Source of the DNA: Brachybacterium sp. SGAir0954
GTDB lineage: Bacteria > Actinomycetota > Actinomycetes > Actinomycetales > Dermabacteraceae
Assembly (NCBI RefSeq): GCF_005490785.1
Contig: NZ_CP027295.1
Span: forward strand, 186,001-250,000
Direction: 5' to 3'
Length of the DNA stretch: 64,000 bases
Part shown: piece by piece, positions 20,161 through 29,068 of the stretch
Position numbering within the stretch: the stretch's first letter is position 1
How the letters are laid out: each line of letters begins with the position of its first letter
Translations under genes and position numbers: made by a program
Notes under the pieces: model-generated
The model's input: the letters and a program-made list of their open reading frames with translations, nothing else
The model's database searches: none
What the model was told of the DNA's origin: nothing

Positions 20161-21255
20161 TCAGGCGGACGCGAGATCGGGCTGCGCCTCGAAGACGTCC
20201 TGCAGGAGGGTGGGGTCGAAGAAGGTGGAGGCGTCGACCTCGTGCCCGGCGAGCGCGAGCAGCTCGACGTTCTTCTGCGCGAGCTCGTCGGAGATCGTGA
20301 GCAGGCCGGAGGCGGCGGTCTCGTCGCTGACGACGAGCTCGTTCTGCGCCCTCGCCTGTCGCGTCTCCTTCTCCGGGTCCAGGCCCTGGTCCTTGCCGTA
20401 GACCTCGTAGGCGAGGCGGGCGGACTCCTCGGGGTCGGCGAGGGCGTCCTTCCAGCCGCGGACCTCCGCGGTGAGGAAGGCGAGGAGCTCCGCGCGGTGC
20501 TCCTCGATGTTCTCCCGGGTCGTCACGAACGCCCCGGAGACGAAGGGCAGGCCGTTCTCGGCGAAGGGGAGGTTCACGACGTCGATCCCGGCGAGGGCCA
20601 CGGTGACGGCCTCGTTGGTGAGGGTGCCGATCTGGCCGTCGACCTCGCCGTTCATGAGGGGCTGCGGGTCGAACTGCACGGTGACCTTCTCGACGTCGGC
20701 CGGGTCGATGCCGTGCACCTGCAGGAGCGAGGAGAAGAGCACCTCGTTGGTGCCGGTCGCGACGCCGATCCGCTTCCCCACGAGATCCGCCGGGGAGGAG
20801 ATCGGGTTCTGCGCGGTGGAGTAGATGGTGAAGGGGTTGCGCTGGAACTTCGCGCCGATGAGCACGAGCGGCGCCTCCTCCTCCGCGACCATGGAGCCCG
20901 CGGCGAGCGGCGTCGTCATGCCGACGAGGGCGGAGTCGGAGAGCACCATCGCCTCGGAGGAGGTGCCGCTGGGGCCGCCGGGCACGAGCGTGACGTCGGA
21001 GAAGCCGGCCTCGACGTAGTAGCCGCGGGAGTCCGCGAAGTACTCGCCGGCGAACTCGGTGGTGCGGATCCAGTTCTGGTTGACCGTGAGGGCGCCGAGG
21101 TCCTCGCCGGCGGCCGCGGCGGTCCCGCGGGAGCAGCCGGCGAGGGCGAGCGCGGAGGCGGCGACGGACCCGGCCAGGAGGGTGCGACGCCCCGTGAGGA
21201 GTCGGCCCGTGGCGCGGCCGGCGGCAGCGTGGGTCGGGGTGCTGAGCGGGAGCAT
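20161..21255 (-). CDS. NMT1/THI5-like substrate-binding lipoprotein (importer operon)
   Basis: This 364-aa protein is the binding component of the adjacent importer. It has a signal peptide with lipobox LALAGC (Cys near residue 41) and NMT1-family features: [18 protein letters not shown] near the N-terminus, [10 protein letters not shown] and [11 protein letters not shown]. It is clearly paralogous to the protein at 29180-30262 along its whole length, yet only this copy has a full transporter beside it. It is first in an operon reading left to the deaminase at 15183. The upstream region holds a GlnR-like box. Confidence 0.92.
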   Translation of the reverse strand: MLPLSTPTHAAAGRATGRLLTGRRTLLAGSVAASALALAGCSRGTAAAAGEDLGALTVNQNWIRTTEFAGEYFADSRGYYVEAGFSDVTLVPGGPSGTSSEAMVLSDSALVGMTTPLAAGSMVAEEEAPLVLIGAKFQRNPFTIYSTAQNPISSPADLVGKRIGVATGTNEVLFSSLLQVHGIDPADVEKVTVQFDPQPLMNGEVDGQIGTLTNEAVTVALAGIDVVNLPFAENGLPFVSGAFVTTRENIEEHRAELLAFLTAEVRGWKDALADPEESARLAYEVYGKDQGLDPEKETRQARAQNELVVSDETAASGLLTISDELAQKNVELLALAGHEVDASTFFDPTLLQDVFEAQPDLASA

Positions 21256-21338
21256 CGGGGCCCTTTCGTCGAGGGGGCCGGGCGGCCGACGGGGCGGTCG
21301 GGGCGACCGCCGTCGAGGAGCGTCGTCCGGCGCGGCCC

Positions 21339-21344
21339 ACGCTA
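21339..21344 (-). promoter_or_regulatory. Putative -10 element for the importer operon
   Basis: On the minus strand the hexamer reads TAGCGT, the same -10 hexamer seen before several genes in this window. It lies about 40 bp from the centre of the GTTTC/GTAAA box to its right, which puts that box near -50, a common activator position. Confidence 0.45.
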
Positions 21345-21354
21345 TGGAACGGCT

Positions 21355-21392
21355 GTTTCGCCAGGGGTGCGCTCCTGTTTCCGCCGCGTAAA
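21355..21392 (-). promoter_or_regulatory. Candidate GlnR-type operator
   Basis: GTTTC occurs at 21355-21359 and 21377-21381 (22 bp apart), and GTAAA at 21388-21392, exactly 11 bp after the second GTTTC. Read on the minus strand this is TTTAC-N6-GAAAC with a further GAAAC two helical turns on. It matches the alternating GTNAC-N6-GAAAC layout known for GlnR in Streptomyces. A further GAAAC at 21416-21420 lies on the side of the divergent gene. Confidence 0.5.
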
Positions 21393-21503
21393 CCCCTGCC
21401 GGGGCCCCGACGCGGGAAACATCCCGGACATCTCCCGTCCCTAGCCTGGTCGCGCCCGGGAGGCTCCCCCGGGGACGTGTCGAGAACGCCGGGAGGCAGA
21501 GCC

Positions 21504-22169
21504 GTGGAACGACAGGATCATCAGGACCCGCAGCGCCGGACCGCGCGCGCCGCCTCCTTCGGCGTGCAGATCCCCGACTGGGTCGAGGAGGAGGTCGCCG
21601 CGCTCGGTGCGGCGCCCGCCGGCGACGGACCGGAGGCGCGGGTGACGCTCATGCGCCTGCTGAACCGCCTCGCCTCGCGGAACATGCACGAGGGCGGCGG
21701 CGGGCCGTTCTCCGCGCTCGTGCGGGACCCCGCGAGCGGGGAGATCGTCGCCGCCGGGGTGAACCGGGTGCTCGACTCGGGGCTCTCCTCGATGCACGCC
21801 GAGGTCACGACCCTGTCCCTCGCGCAGGAGCGGCGGGGCGGCTGGGACCTGGGGGCGGAGGGCTCCCCCGCGCTCGAGCTGTGGGTCAACTGGCGCCCGT
21901 GCGTCATGTGCTACGGCGCGACGATGTGGTCCGGCGTGCGGCGCCTGGTGATCGCGGGCGAGGGCCCGGAGGTCGAGGAGCTCACGGGCTTCGACGAGGG
22001 CCCCATGCCCGAGGACTGGGCGGGCCGCTTCCGCGAGCGCGGCATCGGGGTCGAGGTGGACGTGCTGCGCGACGAGGCGATCGCGGTGTTCCGCGAGTAC
22101 CGCGCCCTCGTCTCCCGCGGCGGCGCCACGGTCTACAACGCCCGCGGCACCGGCCTCAACGCGGGCTGA
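21504..22169 (+). CDS. Nucleoside/guanine deaminase-like zinc enzyme
   Basis: This 221-aa protein has the cytidine/guanine deaminase zinc signature: HAE in SSMHAEVTTL and PCVMC about 50 residues later, with an upstream ASRNM..GGGGPFSA block as in guanine deaminases. The GTG at 21504 follows GGGAGG at 7 nt and is preferred to an in-frame ATG nine codons upstream. Context makes guanine or a related purine base the likely substrate. It is divergent from the importer operon and its 3' end overlaps the xanthine dehydrogenase gene by 14 bp on the other strand. Confidence 0.8.
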   Translation: MERQDHQDPQRRTARAASFGVQIPDWVEEEVAALGAAPAGDGPEARVTLMRLLNRLASRNMHEGGGGPFSALVRDPASGEIVAAGVNRVLDSGLSSMHAEVTTLSLAQERRGGWDLGAEGSPALELWVNWRPCVMCYGATMWSGVRRLVIAGEGPEVEELTGFDEGPMPEDWAGRFRERGIGVEVDVLRDEAIAVFREYRALVSRGGATVYNARGTGLNAG

Positions 22170-25038
22170 GCACCCCCGCCTCGCGCATGGCGAGGTAGAG
22201 GCGGTCGCGGCCCAGCGGCAGCGTGGTCATGCGCACGCCGATCGCGTCCCGCACCGCGTTGGCGAGGGCGGGCGCGACGGCCGTGTACGGGCTCTCGCTC
22301 ATGGACTTCGCGCCGAGCGGTCCCAGGCGGTCGCTCGTGCTCGCGAAGAGCACCTCGGTGGGCGGGACGTCCGCGAGGGTGGGCACGTGGTACTGCCGCA
22401 GGATGTCGGTGCGCACACGGCCGGCGTCGTCGACGACGACCTCCTCGTACAGCGCCGCCCCGAGCGCCTGCGCGGCCCCGCCCTGCACCTGGCCGCGGCA
22501 CTGCAGGGGGTTGACGACGAAGCCGGCGTCCGCCGCCTGCACGCTGCGCAGGATCCGCAGCTCGCCGGTGGCCCGGTGCACCGCGACGCGCACGCCGTGC
22601 ACGTTGAAGGCGACCGAGCGGGGCGAGCCGTCCCAGTGCGCCTCCGCCTCGAGCGTGCGGCCCGCGGCGCCCGCGGAGGCGGCGAGCTCCGCCCAGGTGA
22701 CGAACCGGCCGCTCGGTCGATGGCGCAGCCCCGCGGTCTCCCCCGCCCAGTCGCCCGTCGCGGGGTCCGGGCCCGCCGCGCCGCCCTCCACGGGCTCCGG
22801 GCCCGCGGTCCCGCCCGTCGCGCCCTCGCCGGCGAGCACGGCGTCCGCCTCGGCGGCGAGCACGCGCAGCAGGGCCTGCGCCGCGTGCAGCGTCGCCTTC
22901 CCCGCCACGACCGTGCCGGCGGAGCCGTAGGCGCCGGTGTCGTGGCCGACGAGAGCCGTGTCCGACTGCCGGATCCGGATCCGCTCCGGCGCGCAGCCGA
23001 GCGCGGCGGCCGCGAGCTGCACGTGCACCGTCGTGGTGCCGTTGCCGAACTCGGCCGTGCCCACGCGCACCTCGAGGGTGCCGTCGCGGTCGAGCAGGAC
23101 CCGGCTGTGGGAGAAGTGCCCGCGCGGGGGCACCGTGTCCAGCATCGACAGCGCCACCCCGGTGCCGCAGGCCCACTCCGGGCCCGGCCCGTCCGCGCCC
23201 CCGTCGGCCGTGCCGGCTCTGTCGACAGGAGAGGCGAGCGCCTCCTCGACGAGGTCCAGGCACTGGTCCAGGCCGTAGCTGCCGTACTCGACGTCCGCCG
23301 CGGGGACCGGGGAGGTCGAGATCATCGGGTCCCCCTCACGGATCACGTTGAGGCGCCGGAACGCGATCGGGTCGAGGTCCAGGGCGCGGGCGAGCTCGTC
23401 CATCGCGGACTCCACCGCGAAGGCCGTCTGGCTGAGGCCGTAGCCGCGGAACGCGCCCGAGGGCACCGTGTTCGTGTAGACCACCTCGGCGTCCACCGCC
23501 TTCGCGGGGCAGCGGTAGACGGCCAGGCACTCCCCCGTGCCGTGGTACATCGTGCCGGGGCCGTGGTTGCCGTAGGCGCCCGTGTCCGAGAGCAGGCTCA
23601 GGTGCAGGGCCGTGAGGCGGCCGTCGGCGTCCGCGCCGGCCCGCACCCGGATCCGCATGGGGTGGCGCACCGAGGTCGAGGTGAACTGCTCGCTGCGCGT
23701 GTGCTCGAGCTGCACGGGACGTCCCGTGCGCAGGGTCGCGAGGGCGACGAGGTCCTCGGTGAACACCTCCTGCTTGCCGCCGAACCCGCCGCCCACGCGC
23801 GGGGCGATCACCCGCACCCGCTCCTCGGGCAGGTCCAGCAGCCGCTGCAGGGTGCGCTTGGCGAGATAGGGCACCTGGGTGCTGCTGCGCACCACGAGCG
23901 TGCCGTCCTCGTCGAGGGAGGCGATCGCGGCGTGCGTCTCGAGGCTCACGTGCTGGACCCGCTGGGTGCGGTACACGCGGTCGGTGACGACGGCGGCGCG
24001 GGCGAGGCCCTCCTCGAGGTCGCCCACCCGCGAGTGCAGCTCCGCGACGAGGTTCGTGGCGGGGTCGGCGATGCCGGAGCCCTCCCCCTTCTCCCCGTGG
24101 AGGGCGGGGCCGGTGCGGGCCAGCTCCGGGTCGGTCACCGCGGGCAGCGGCGCGTAGTCCACGACGAGGGCGCGCACGCCCGCCTCCGCGGCGGCGACCG
24201 AGTCCGCGAGCACCGCGGCGACGCGCTGCCCGACGAAGCGGACGGTGTCGTCGAGGATCCGCGTGTCCAGGGGATCGTCGGCGAGGTGCTCGTGCTGCCC
24301 GGTCGAGAAGAGGGTGCGCGGCGCATCCTCGTGGGTGAGCACCGTGTGCACCCCGGGCACGGCGAGCGCGGCGGTGGTGTCGATCGAGCGGATCCGGGCG
24401 TGGGCGTGCGGGGAGCGCAGGAGCTTCATGTGCAGCAGCCCGGGGAGGGAGCCGGGTTCGACGTCGAGCGTGTAGGGCTCGGTGCCGGTGACGACCCGGC
24501 GGGCGGCGGGGGCGCCCAGGCTGCCGCCGGCCGCGGCGCCCTCCTCGACCCGGGTGACGCCCGCGAGGGCCTCGCGGATCGAGCCGTAGCCCGTGCAGCG
24601 GCAGAGGTTGCCCTTGAGCGAGCGGGGGAGGTCCGCCCGGTCGCCCTCGGTGAGCGCGGCGGCGGTCATGATCATGCCGGAGGTGCAGAACCCGCACTGG
24701 AAGCCCTGCGCACAGCGGAACGCCGTCTGCACCGGGTGCTCGACGGGCGCCTCGGTCCCGGACGTCGCCCGATCATCGGCGGCGGTCGCCGCGAGGCCGT
24801 TGATCGTCGTGACCTCGCGGCCCGCGGCGCGCACGGCGGGGACGACGCAGCTGTGCACGGGGCGGCCGTCCAGGTGCACGGTGCACGCGCCGCAGTCCCC
24901 GCCGTCACAGCCCTTCTTCACCCCGAGCCGGCCCAGGTCCCGCAGGTAGGTGCGCAGGCACTGCCCGGGGCGGGGCGGGGTCGGGGCGGGTGCGCCGTCC
25001 ACGACGGCCGGGTCGGGGACGACGGGGTGGCTGGTCAT
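22156..25038 (-). CDS. Xanthine dehydrogenase, fused 2Fe-2S and molybdopterin subunits
   Basis: This 960-aa protein joins two subunits that are often separate. The first 170 residues are the small subunit: a plant-type 2Fe-2S site (Cys44, 49, 52 and 64) and a second all-helical cluster domain (CGFC ... CRCTG). The rest is the molybdopterin-binding subunit with RVGGGFGGKQE, GAFRGYG and GAKSMSES. It would oxidise hypoxanthine and xanthine to urate. Its start overlaps the xdhC stop by 4 bp. The FAD subunit needed to reach NAD is encoded in another operon at 16638. A low-complexity Gly/Ala insert sits near residue 740. Confidence 0.93.
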   Translation of the reverse strand: MTSHPVVPDPAVVDGAPAPTPPRPGQCLRTYLRDLGRLGVKKGCDGGDCGACTVHLDGRPVHSCVVPAVRAAGREVTTINGLAATAADDRATSGTEAPVEHPVQTAFRCAQGFQCGFCTSGMIMTAAALTEGDRADLPRSLKGNLCRCTGYGSIREALAGVTRVEEGAAAGGSLGAPAARRVVTGTEPYTLDVEPGSLPGLLHMKLLRSPHAHARIRSIDTTAALAVPGVHTVLTHEDAPRTLFSTGQHEHLADDPLDTRILDDTVRFVGQRVAAVLADSVAAAEAGVRALVVDYAPLPAVTDPELARTGPALHGEKGEGSGIADPATNLVAELHSRVGDLEEGLARAAVVTDRVYRTQRVQHVSLETHAAIASLDEDGTLVVRSSTQVPYLAKRTLQRLLDLPEERVRVIAPRVGGGFGGKQEVFTEDLVALATLRTGRPVQLEHTRSEQFTSTSVRHPMRIRVRAGADADGRLTALHLSLLSDTGAYGNHGPGTMYHGTGECLAVYRCPAKAVDAEVVYTNTVPSGAFRGYGLSQTAFAVESAMDELARALDLDPIAFRRLNVIREGDPMISTSPVPAADVEYGSYGLDQCLDLVEEALASPVDRAGTADGGADGPGPEWACGTGVALSMLDTVPPRGHFSHSRVLLDRDGTLEVRVGTAEFGNGTTTVHVQLAAAALGCAPERIRIRQSDTALVGHDTGAYGSAGTVVAGKATLHAAQALLRVLAAEADAVLAGEGATGGTAGPEPVEGGAAGPDPATGDWAGETAGLRHRPSGRFVTWAELAASAGAAGRTLEAEAHWDGSPRSVAFNVHGVRVAVHRATGELRILRSVQAADAGFVVNPLQCRGQVQGGAAQALGAALYEEVVVDDAGRVRTDILRQYHVPTLADVPPTEVLFASTSDRLGPLGAKSMSESPYTAVAPALANAVRDAIGVRMTTLPLGRDRLYLAMREAGVLSPR

Positions 25039-26210
25039 GCGGGGATCCTCCCGTGGAGCGGGCCGGTCGTGGAGCGGAGGGGCTGCGGGGCGGCGCGGCC
25101 GCCGCGCACGGCGACCACCTCCGCCATGACGGAGAGCGCGAACTCCGCGGGGGTCGAGCCGCCGAGGTCGAGGCCGATCGGCGAGTGCAGGCGGTCGAGG
25201 TCGGCGGGGGTCGTGCCCCGCTCGGCGAGGCGTCGCATCCGCTCCGCGTGGGTGCGGCGGGAGCCCATGGCGCCCACGTAGGCGAGGGGCAGCGTGAGGG
25301 CGAGCGCGAGCAGCGGGTCGTCGACCTTCGGGTCGTGGCCGAGGCTGCAGACCACGCTCCGGTGGTCCAGGCGGCCGGCGGCGTGCTCCGCGGCGAGGTA
25401 GCGGTGGGGCCACTGCACCTCGATGCGGTGCGCGGCGGGGAAGCGCTCGGGGGTGAGGAAGGTGGCGCGGGGGTCGCAGACGGTCGTGTCGTAGCCCAGC
25501 AGCCGCCCCTGCTCGACGAGCGCCGCGGCGTGGTCGGTGGTGCCCGCGACGACCAGCCGCGGGGCGGGACGGTGCACGGAGAGGAACAGCTCGGGCAGCC
25601 CCGTCGCGCAGAGCTCGTCGCCCCCGAGCAGACCGGTGCGTCCGGCGGCGACGCCCTCGGCGACCCGGGCGGCGAGCCGGCGCAGGGGAATCCCGTCGGC
25701 CCCGGACGCTCCCCCGCTCCCCGTGCCCGGCTCCTCCGCGAGCAGCGCGGCGAGCGGGGCGCGCCAGGCGACGGGATCGTCCGCGGCGGGCAGCGGGAGG
25801 GCCGCCCTCCGCCCGCGGGCGTCGGTGCGCCACAGCACGGCCGCGGGAGCCTCGTCGAGCAGGGCGGCGAGCCCCGCGGCCTCGGCCCGGTCGCGGACGG
25901 GCTGGACGAGCACCTCGATGCTGCCGCCGCACATGAGGCCCACCTCCCAGGCGGTGTGGTCGGAGTAGCCGTAGCGGCGGCGGTGCGGCCGTCCCTCCGC
26001 GATCACCTCGAGCGCCGTCCCGACGACGTCCGCCTCGACGCAGCCCCCGGAGAGGGAGCCGCGCACGATCCCGCCCTCGGCGACGAGCATCGAGGTGCCC
26101 ACGGGGCGCGGGGCGGAGCCCTCGGCGGCGATCAGGGTCGCGAGCGCGAAGGGGCGGCCGGCGGCGAGCCACTCCTCCCCCGCGGCGGCGAGGCCAGGTC
26201 CGGGGCTCAT
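25035..26210 (-). CDS. XdhC/CoxI family molybdenum cofactor insertion protein
   Basis: This 391-aa protein resembles XdhC, which binds molybdenum cofactor and delivers it to xanthine dehydrogenase. It has the N-terminal GSAPRPVGTSMLV and SGGCVEADVV blocks, MCGG near residue 94, and a C-terminal Rossmann-like half ending in GLDLGGSTPAEFALSVMAEV. It lies in the urate operon and overlaps both neighbours (allantoinase stop and the dehydrogenase start), which fits a dedicated maturation factor. Confidence 0.92.
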   Translation of the reverse strand: MSPGPGLAAAGEEWLAAGRPFALATLIAAEGSAPRPVGTSMLVAEGGIVRGSLSGGCVEADVVGTALEVIAEGRPHRRRYGYSDHTAWEVGLMCGGSIEVLVQPVRDRAEAAGLAALLDEAPAAVLWRTDARGRRAALPLPAADDPVAWRAPLAALLAEEPGTGSGGASGADGIPLRRLAARVAEGVAAGRTGLLGGDELCATGLPELFLSVHRPAPRLVVAGTTDHAAALVEQGRLLGYDTTVCDPRATFLTPERFPAAHRIEVQWPHRYLAAEHAAGRLDHRSVVCSLGHDPKVDDPLLALALTLPLAYVGAMGSRRTHAERMRRLAERGTTPADLDRLHSPIGLDLGGSTPAEFALSVMAEVVAVRGGRAAPQPLRSTTGPLHGRIPA

Positions 26211-27646
26211 GCCGGGGCCCCGCCCCGCCCGGTGAGGAAGCGCCCCTGCGGGACGGCGACCCGCCCGCCCTGCGCGATCACGGCGCCGCGCAGGATCGTG
26301 GTCGTGACCTCGCCGTGCAGGGCCATGCCGTCGTAGGCGGAGATCGGGTTGCGGTGGGCGAGCTCGGCGGCGCGCAGCGTGCGCGCGCGGCGCGGGTCGT
26401 GGAGCACGAGGTCGGCGTCAGCGCCCTCGGCGATCCGGCCCTTCGCGGGCAGGCCCACGAGGTCCGCGGTGGCGGTCGCCATCCAGCGGCTCACCTGCGC
26501 GATGCCCACCCCCCGCTCCTGCGCGTGCGCGGCGACCGCGGTGAAGCCGGCCTGCAGGCCGGAGATCCCTCCCCAGGCCTGTTGGAGGTCCGGGGCGCCG
26601 CGGCGCTTCTCCTCCGCGGTGGAGGGCGAGTGGTCGGTGACGACCGTGTCGATGAGGCCCTCCTGCAGACCCTGCCAGAGGGCGTCGCGGTTGCCGCTGT
26701 CGCGGATCGGCGGGCAGCACTTGTACTCCGGGGCGGCGTCCGGGATGGTCGCCGCGTCGAAGCACAGGTAGTGCGGGCAGGTCTCCACCGTGAGCGGCAG
26801 GCCCTCCGTGCGGGCGGAGGCGATGAGGTCCAGCGCGCGGGCGCTCGAGAGGTGCAGCAGGTGCGTGCGGGCGCCCGTCTCCCGGATCGCCTCGATCAGA
26901 CCGGCGATCGCGGTGACCTCCGCGGCGTCGGGACGGGAGGCCACGAAGTCGGCGTAGGAGGCGGAGGGGACGGCGGGGGCCTGCGCGATCGTGCGGGCGT
27001 CCTCCGCGTGCACGATGACCAGCCCGTCGAAGCGGGCGACCTCACGCATGGCCTCCCGCAGCTGCCGCGCGTCCACGGGCGGGAACTCGTCCACGCCTGA
27101 GGGCAGCAGGAAGCACTTGAAGCCCCGCACCCCGGCGTCCCACAGGCCCTCGAGAGCGCCGGTGTTCCCGGGGACGATGCCTCCCCAGAAGCCCAGGTCC
27201 ACGCGCAGCGCGTCCCGGGCAGCGGCCTGCTTCACGCGCAGCGCGGGCAGGTCCACCGTGGGCGGGACGCTGTTCAGCGGCATGTCCACGAGGGTGGTCA
27301 CACCGCCGAGGGCCGCGGCGGTCGTGGCGGTCGCGAAGCCCTCCCACTCGGTGCGGCCGGGCTCGTTGATGTGCACGTGGGTGTCGACGTTCCCGGGGAG
27401 CACCCGGACCCCGTCGGGGACGCGCAGCTCCTCGCCGGGCGGGGCCGACGGGCCGACGGCCCCGCCGGTCGCGACGGTCGCGTCGGCGCCGTCGAGACGC
27501 TCGATGCGGCGGATCCGCCCGCCGTCGAGGTGCAGCACGGCGGGGACGAGCTCCCCCTCGAGCAGCACCTCCGCCGCGCGGACCGTGCGGATCGTGCGCG
27601 GGAGGGCCGGGGGCGCCGCGGGGCCCGGGAGCGCGCGGTCGGGCAT
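26207..27646 (-). CDS. Allantoinase
   Basis: This 479-aa enzyme hydrolyses allantoin to allantoate. It is a dihydroorotase-type amidohydrolase with the metal motif HVHINEPGRTEWEGF, the carboxylated-lysine stretch GFKCFLLPSG, HAED, LHLSSA, and the DHSPST aspartate. The ATG at 27646 is preferred; an in-frame start at 27679 would overlap the urate oxidase gene by 22 bp and add 11 residues. It sits between urate oxidase and xdhC in the same operon. Confidence 0.93.
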   Translation of the reverse strand: MPDRALPGPAAPPALPRTIRTVRAAEVLLEGELVPAVLHLDGGRIRRIERLDGADATVATGGAVGPSAPPGEELRVPDGVRVLPGNVDTHVHINEPGRTEWEGFATATTAAALGGVTTLVDMPLNSVPPTVDLPALRVKQAAARDALRVDLGFWGGIVPGNTGALEGLWDAGVRGFKCFLLPSGVDEFPPVDARQLREAMREVARFDGLVIVHAEDARTIAQAPAVPSASYADFVASRPDAAEVTAIAGLIEAIRETGARTHLLHLSSARALDLIASARTEGLPLTVETCPHYLCFDAATIPDAAPEYKCCPPIRDSGNRDALWQGLQEGLIDTVVTDHSPSTAEEKRRGAPDLQQAWGGISGLQAGFTAVAAHAQERGVGIAQVSRWMATATADLVGLPAKGRIAEGADADLVLHDPRRARTLRAAELAHRNPISAYDGMALHGEVTTTILRGAVIAQGGRVAVPQGRFLTGRGGAPA

Positions 27647-27657
27647 CGCCGGGGCCC

Positions 27658-28596
27658 TCAGCAGAACCCGCCGAGCCACTCCCAGGCGGCAGGCGCCTCG
27701 GGCTCCCCGTCACGGACCACCGCCGCCTGCATGAGGCCGTAGGGGCGGTCGCCGGCGACGAACACCTCGTTGTCGTTGCCGAGCTCGAACGGGGAGAGGT
27801 CCACGAGGTAGTGGTGCTTGTTGGGCATGACCATGCGGATCTCGGCGAGCTCCGGGCGGGCGCCGAGCACGGCCTCGCCGATCGCGAAGAGGCTCTGCTG
27901 GAGGGACAGCGAGTGGGTGGTCGCGAAGGTCTCGAGCAGCAGGGCGCGCACCGCCGCGAAGGTCGCGTCGGGGTCCGCCTCCGGGTCCCGGAAGCGCCAG
28001 CGGGCCGTGACCTCGGTGGCGAGGATGCGGTCCGTGGTCTCCGGGAGGGTCGTGTAGGCGTCGCGCGGGAAGCCGTGGAACTCGCTGCCGGTGGACTTCA
28101 GCACCACGAGGTCCTTGATCCCGCCCACCACGTGCCGCTCGCCGTCCTGGACGGTCACCGCCGCGGTGCGCACCTCGGGGCCCGTGCGGACGAAGGCGTG
28201 GTCGTGGCCGGCGCCGTCCACCTCGATGCGCTCCCAGCCGTGCGCCTCCGCCTCCCAGCGGCCGCCGGTGAGCCAGCTGCCCTGGCCCATGAAGTGGTCC
28301 GCGAGCAGGCCCAGGAACTGCTCGGGCCCGGCCACGCCGTGCTTCTTGGCGAAGGCGTAGACGGTGTTCTTCTGGGTGTCCGTCGCGATCACGCGGGCGT
28401 TGTCCCCGGTGCGGTAGCAGTCCTCGAAGTCGCCGCGGAGCATCGAGGTCACGGTGAGATCGGTGAGGACGTGGCGCGGCGTGGAGCGGTCCACGTGGAC
28501 CAGGCGCACACCGGCCTTCCCGTACTGGTTGGCGCCCAGGGAGATGCCGGTCGCGGCGGGGGCGGTGGTCGTGGCGGGGGCGGTGGTCTCGGTCAT
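27658..28596 (-). CDS. Urate oxidase (uricase)
   Basis: This 312-aa cofactor-independent oxidase converts urate to 5-hydroxyisourate. Uricase landmarks are visible: YGKAGVRLVHVDR near the N-terminus, DNARVIATDTQKNTVYAFAK with the catalytic Thr, the LKSTGSEFHGF block with the substrate-binding Phe, and NKHHYLVDLSPF with the catalytic His. A Thr/Ala-rich leader of about 17 residues precedes the core. The gene starts 1 bp after the hydroxyisourate hydrolase stop, so the two consecutive enzymes are coupled. Confidence 0.96.
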   Translation of the reverse strand: MTETTAPATTTAPAATGISLGANQYGKAGVRLVHVDRSTPRHVLTDLTVTSMLRGDFEDCYRTGDNARVIATDTQKNTVYAFAKKHGVAGPEQFLGLLADHFMGQGSWLTGGRWEAEAHGWERIEVDGAGHDHAFVRTGPEVRTAAVTVQDGERHVVGGIKDLVVLKSTGSEFHGFPRDAYTTLPETTDRILATEVTARWRFRDPEADPDATFAAVRALLLETFATTHSLSLQQSLFAIGEAVLGARPELAEIRMVMPNKHHYLVDLSPFELGNDNEVFVAGDRPYGLMQAAVVRDGEPEAPAAWEWLGGFC

Positions 28597-28597
28597 C

Positions 28598-28924
28598 TCA
28601 GCTGCCTCGGTAGGTGGAGTAGGCGAAGGGGCTCAGGAGCAGCGGCACGTGCAGGTGCCCCTGCTCCTCGTCGATGCGGAAGGCGACCACGACCTCCGGG
28701 TAGAAGGTCTCCTGGCCGCGGGCGGCGAAGTAGGCGCCGGTGTCGAAGCGGAGGGAGGCGGTGCCCGCGGGGAGGCGGTCGGGGCCCAGGTCCCCGATCC
28801 GGCCGTCGGCGTCGGTCGCGGCGGAGGCGATCTCGCCGCCGTCCGGGCCCCGCAGGGAGACGGCCACGCCGGCGGCGGGCCGTCCGGTGCCGGAGTCCAG
28901 CACGTGGGTGGTGACGTGGCTGAT
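28598..28924 (-). CDS. 5-hydroxyisourate hydrolase with apparent ATC start
   Basis: This transthyretin-like enzyme hydrolyses 5-hydroxyisourate. It ends in YRGS, the family signature. The family N-terminus with the catalytic His (SHVTTHVLDSG) is encoded, but there is no ATG, GTG or TTG before it in frame. The codon at the expected start is ATC (28922-28924), preceded by AGGAGG with 5 nt spacing. The only canonical start, GTG at 28903, would cut off the THV histidine and has no ribosome site. I therefore call 108 aa starting at ATC. A true AUC start or an ATG-to-ATC error are the options. Confidence 0.85.
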   Translation of the reverse strand: MSHVTTHVLDSGTGRPAAGVAVSLRGPDGGEIASAATDADGRIGDLGPDRLPAGTASLRFDTGAYFAARGQETFYPEVVVAFRIDEEQGHLHVPLLLSPFAYSTYRGS

Positions 28925-28995
28925 GACGACCTCCTGGATCCGACGGCGACGACGCGGCGCGGGCCCTGCGGGCCCGGTCCGCGTCCGGTCCTCCC

Positions 28996-29001
28996 ACGCT
29001 A
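28996..29001 (-). promoter_or_regulatory. Putative -10 element for the urate operon
   Basis: TAGCGT on the minus strand lies about 70 bp before the hydroxyisourate hydrolase start and about 37 bp from the centre of the box at 29023-29049. It is the same hexamer as before the importer operon at 21255. Confidence 0.45.
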
Positions 29002-29022
29002 GGAAGCGGGTGCGGCACCACG

Positions 29023-29049
29023 GTTTCCCCCGTGTAAAACGTGTGTTTC
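29023..29049 (-). promoter_or_regulatory. Candidate GlnR-type operator for the urate operon
   Basis: GTTTC (29023-29027), GTAAA (29034-29038) and GTTTC (29045-29049) follow one another with exactly 6 bp between pentamers. On the minus strand this is GAAAC-N6-TTTAC-N6-GAAAC, the alternating a/b-site pattern of GlnR boxes with one mismatch in the a-site. It lies near -47 relative to the minus-strand TAGCGT. Confidence 0.55.
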
Positions 29050-29068
29050 AGGGGCTCCCCCTGCAGAT

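Noticed and set aside
28598-28903. GTG start of the 5-hydroxyisourate hydrolase at 28903
   Set aside because: It would remove the catalytic His of the THV motif and has no ribosome binding site, while AGGAGG precedes the ATC at 28924.
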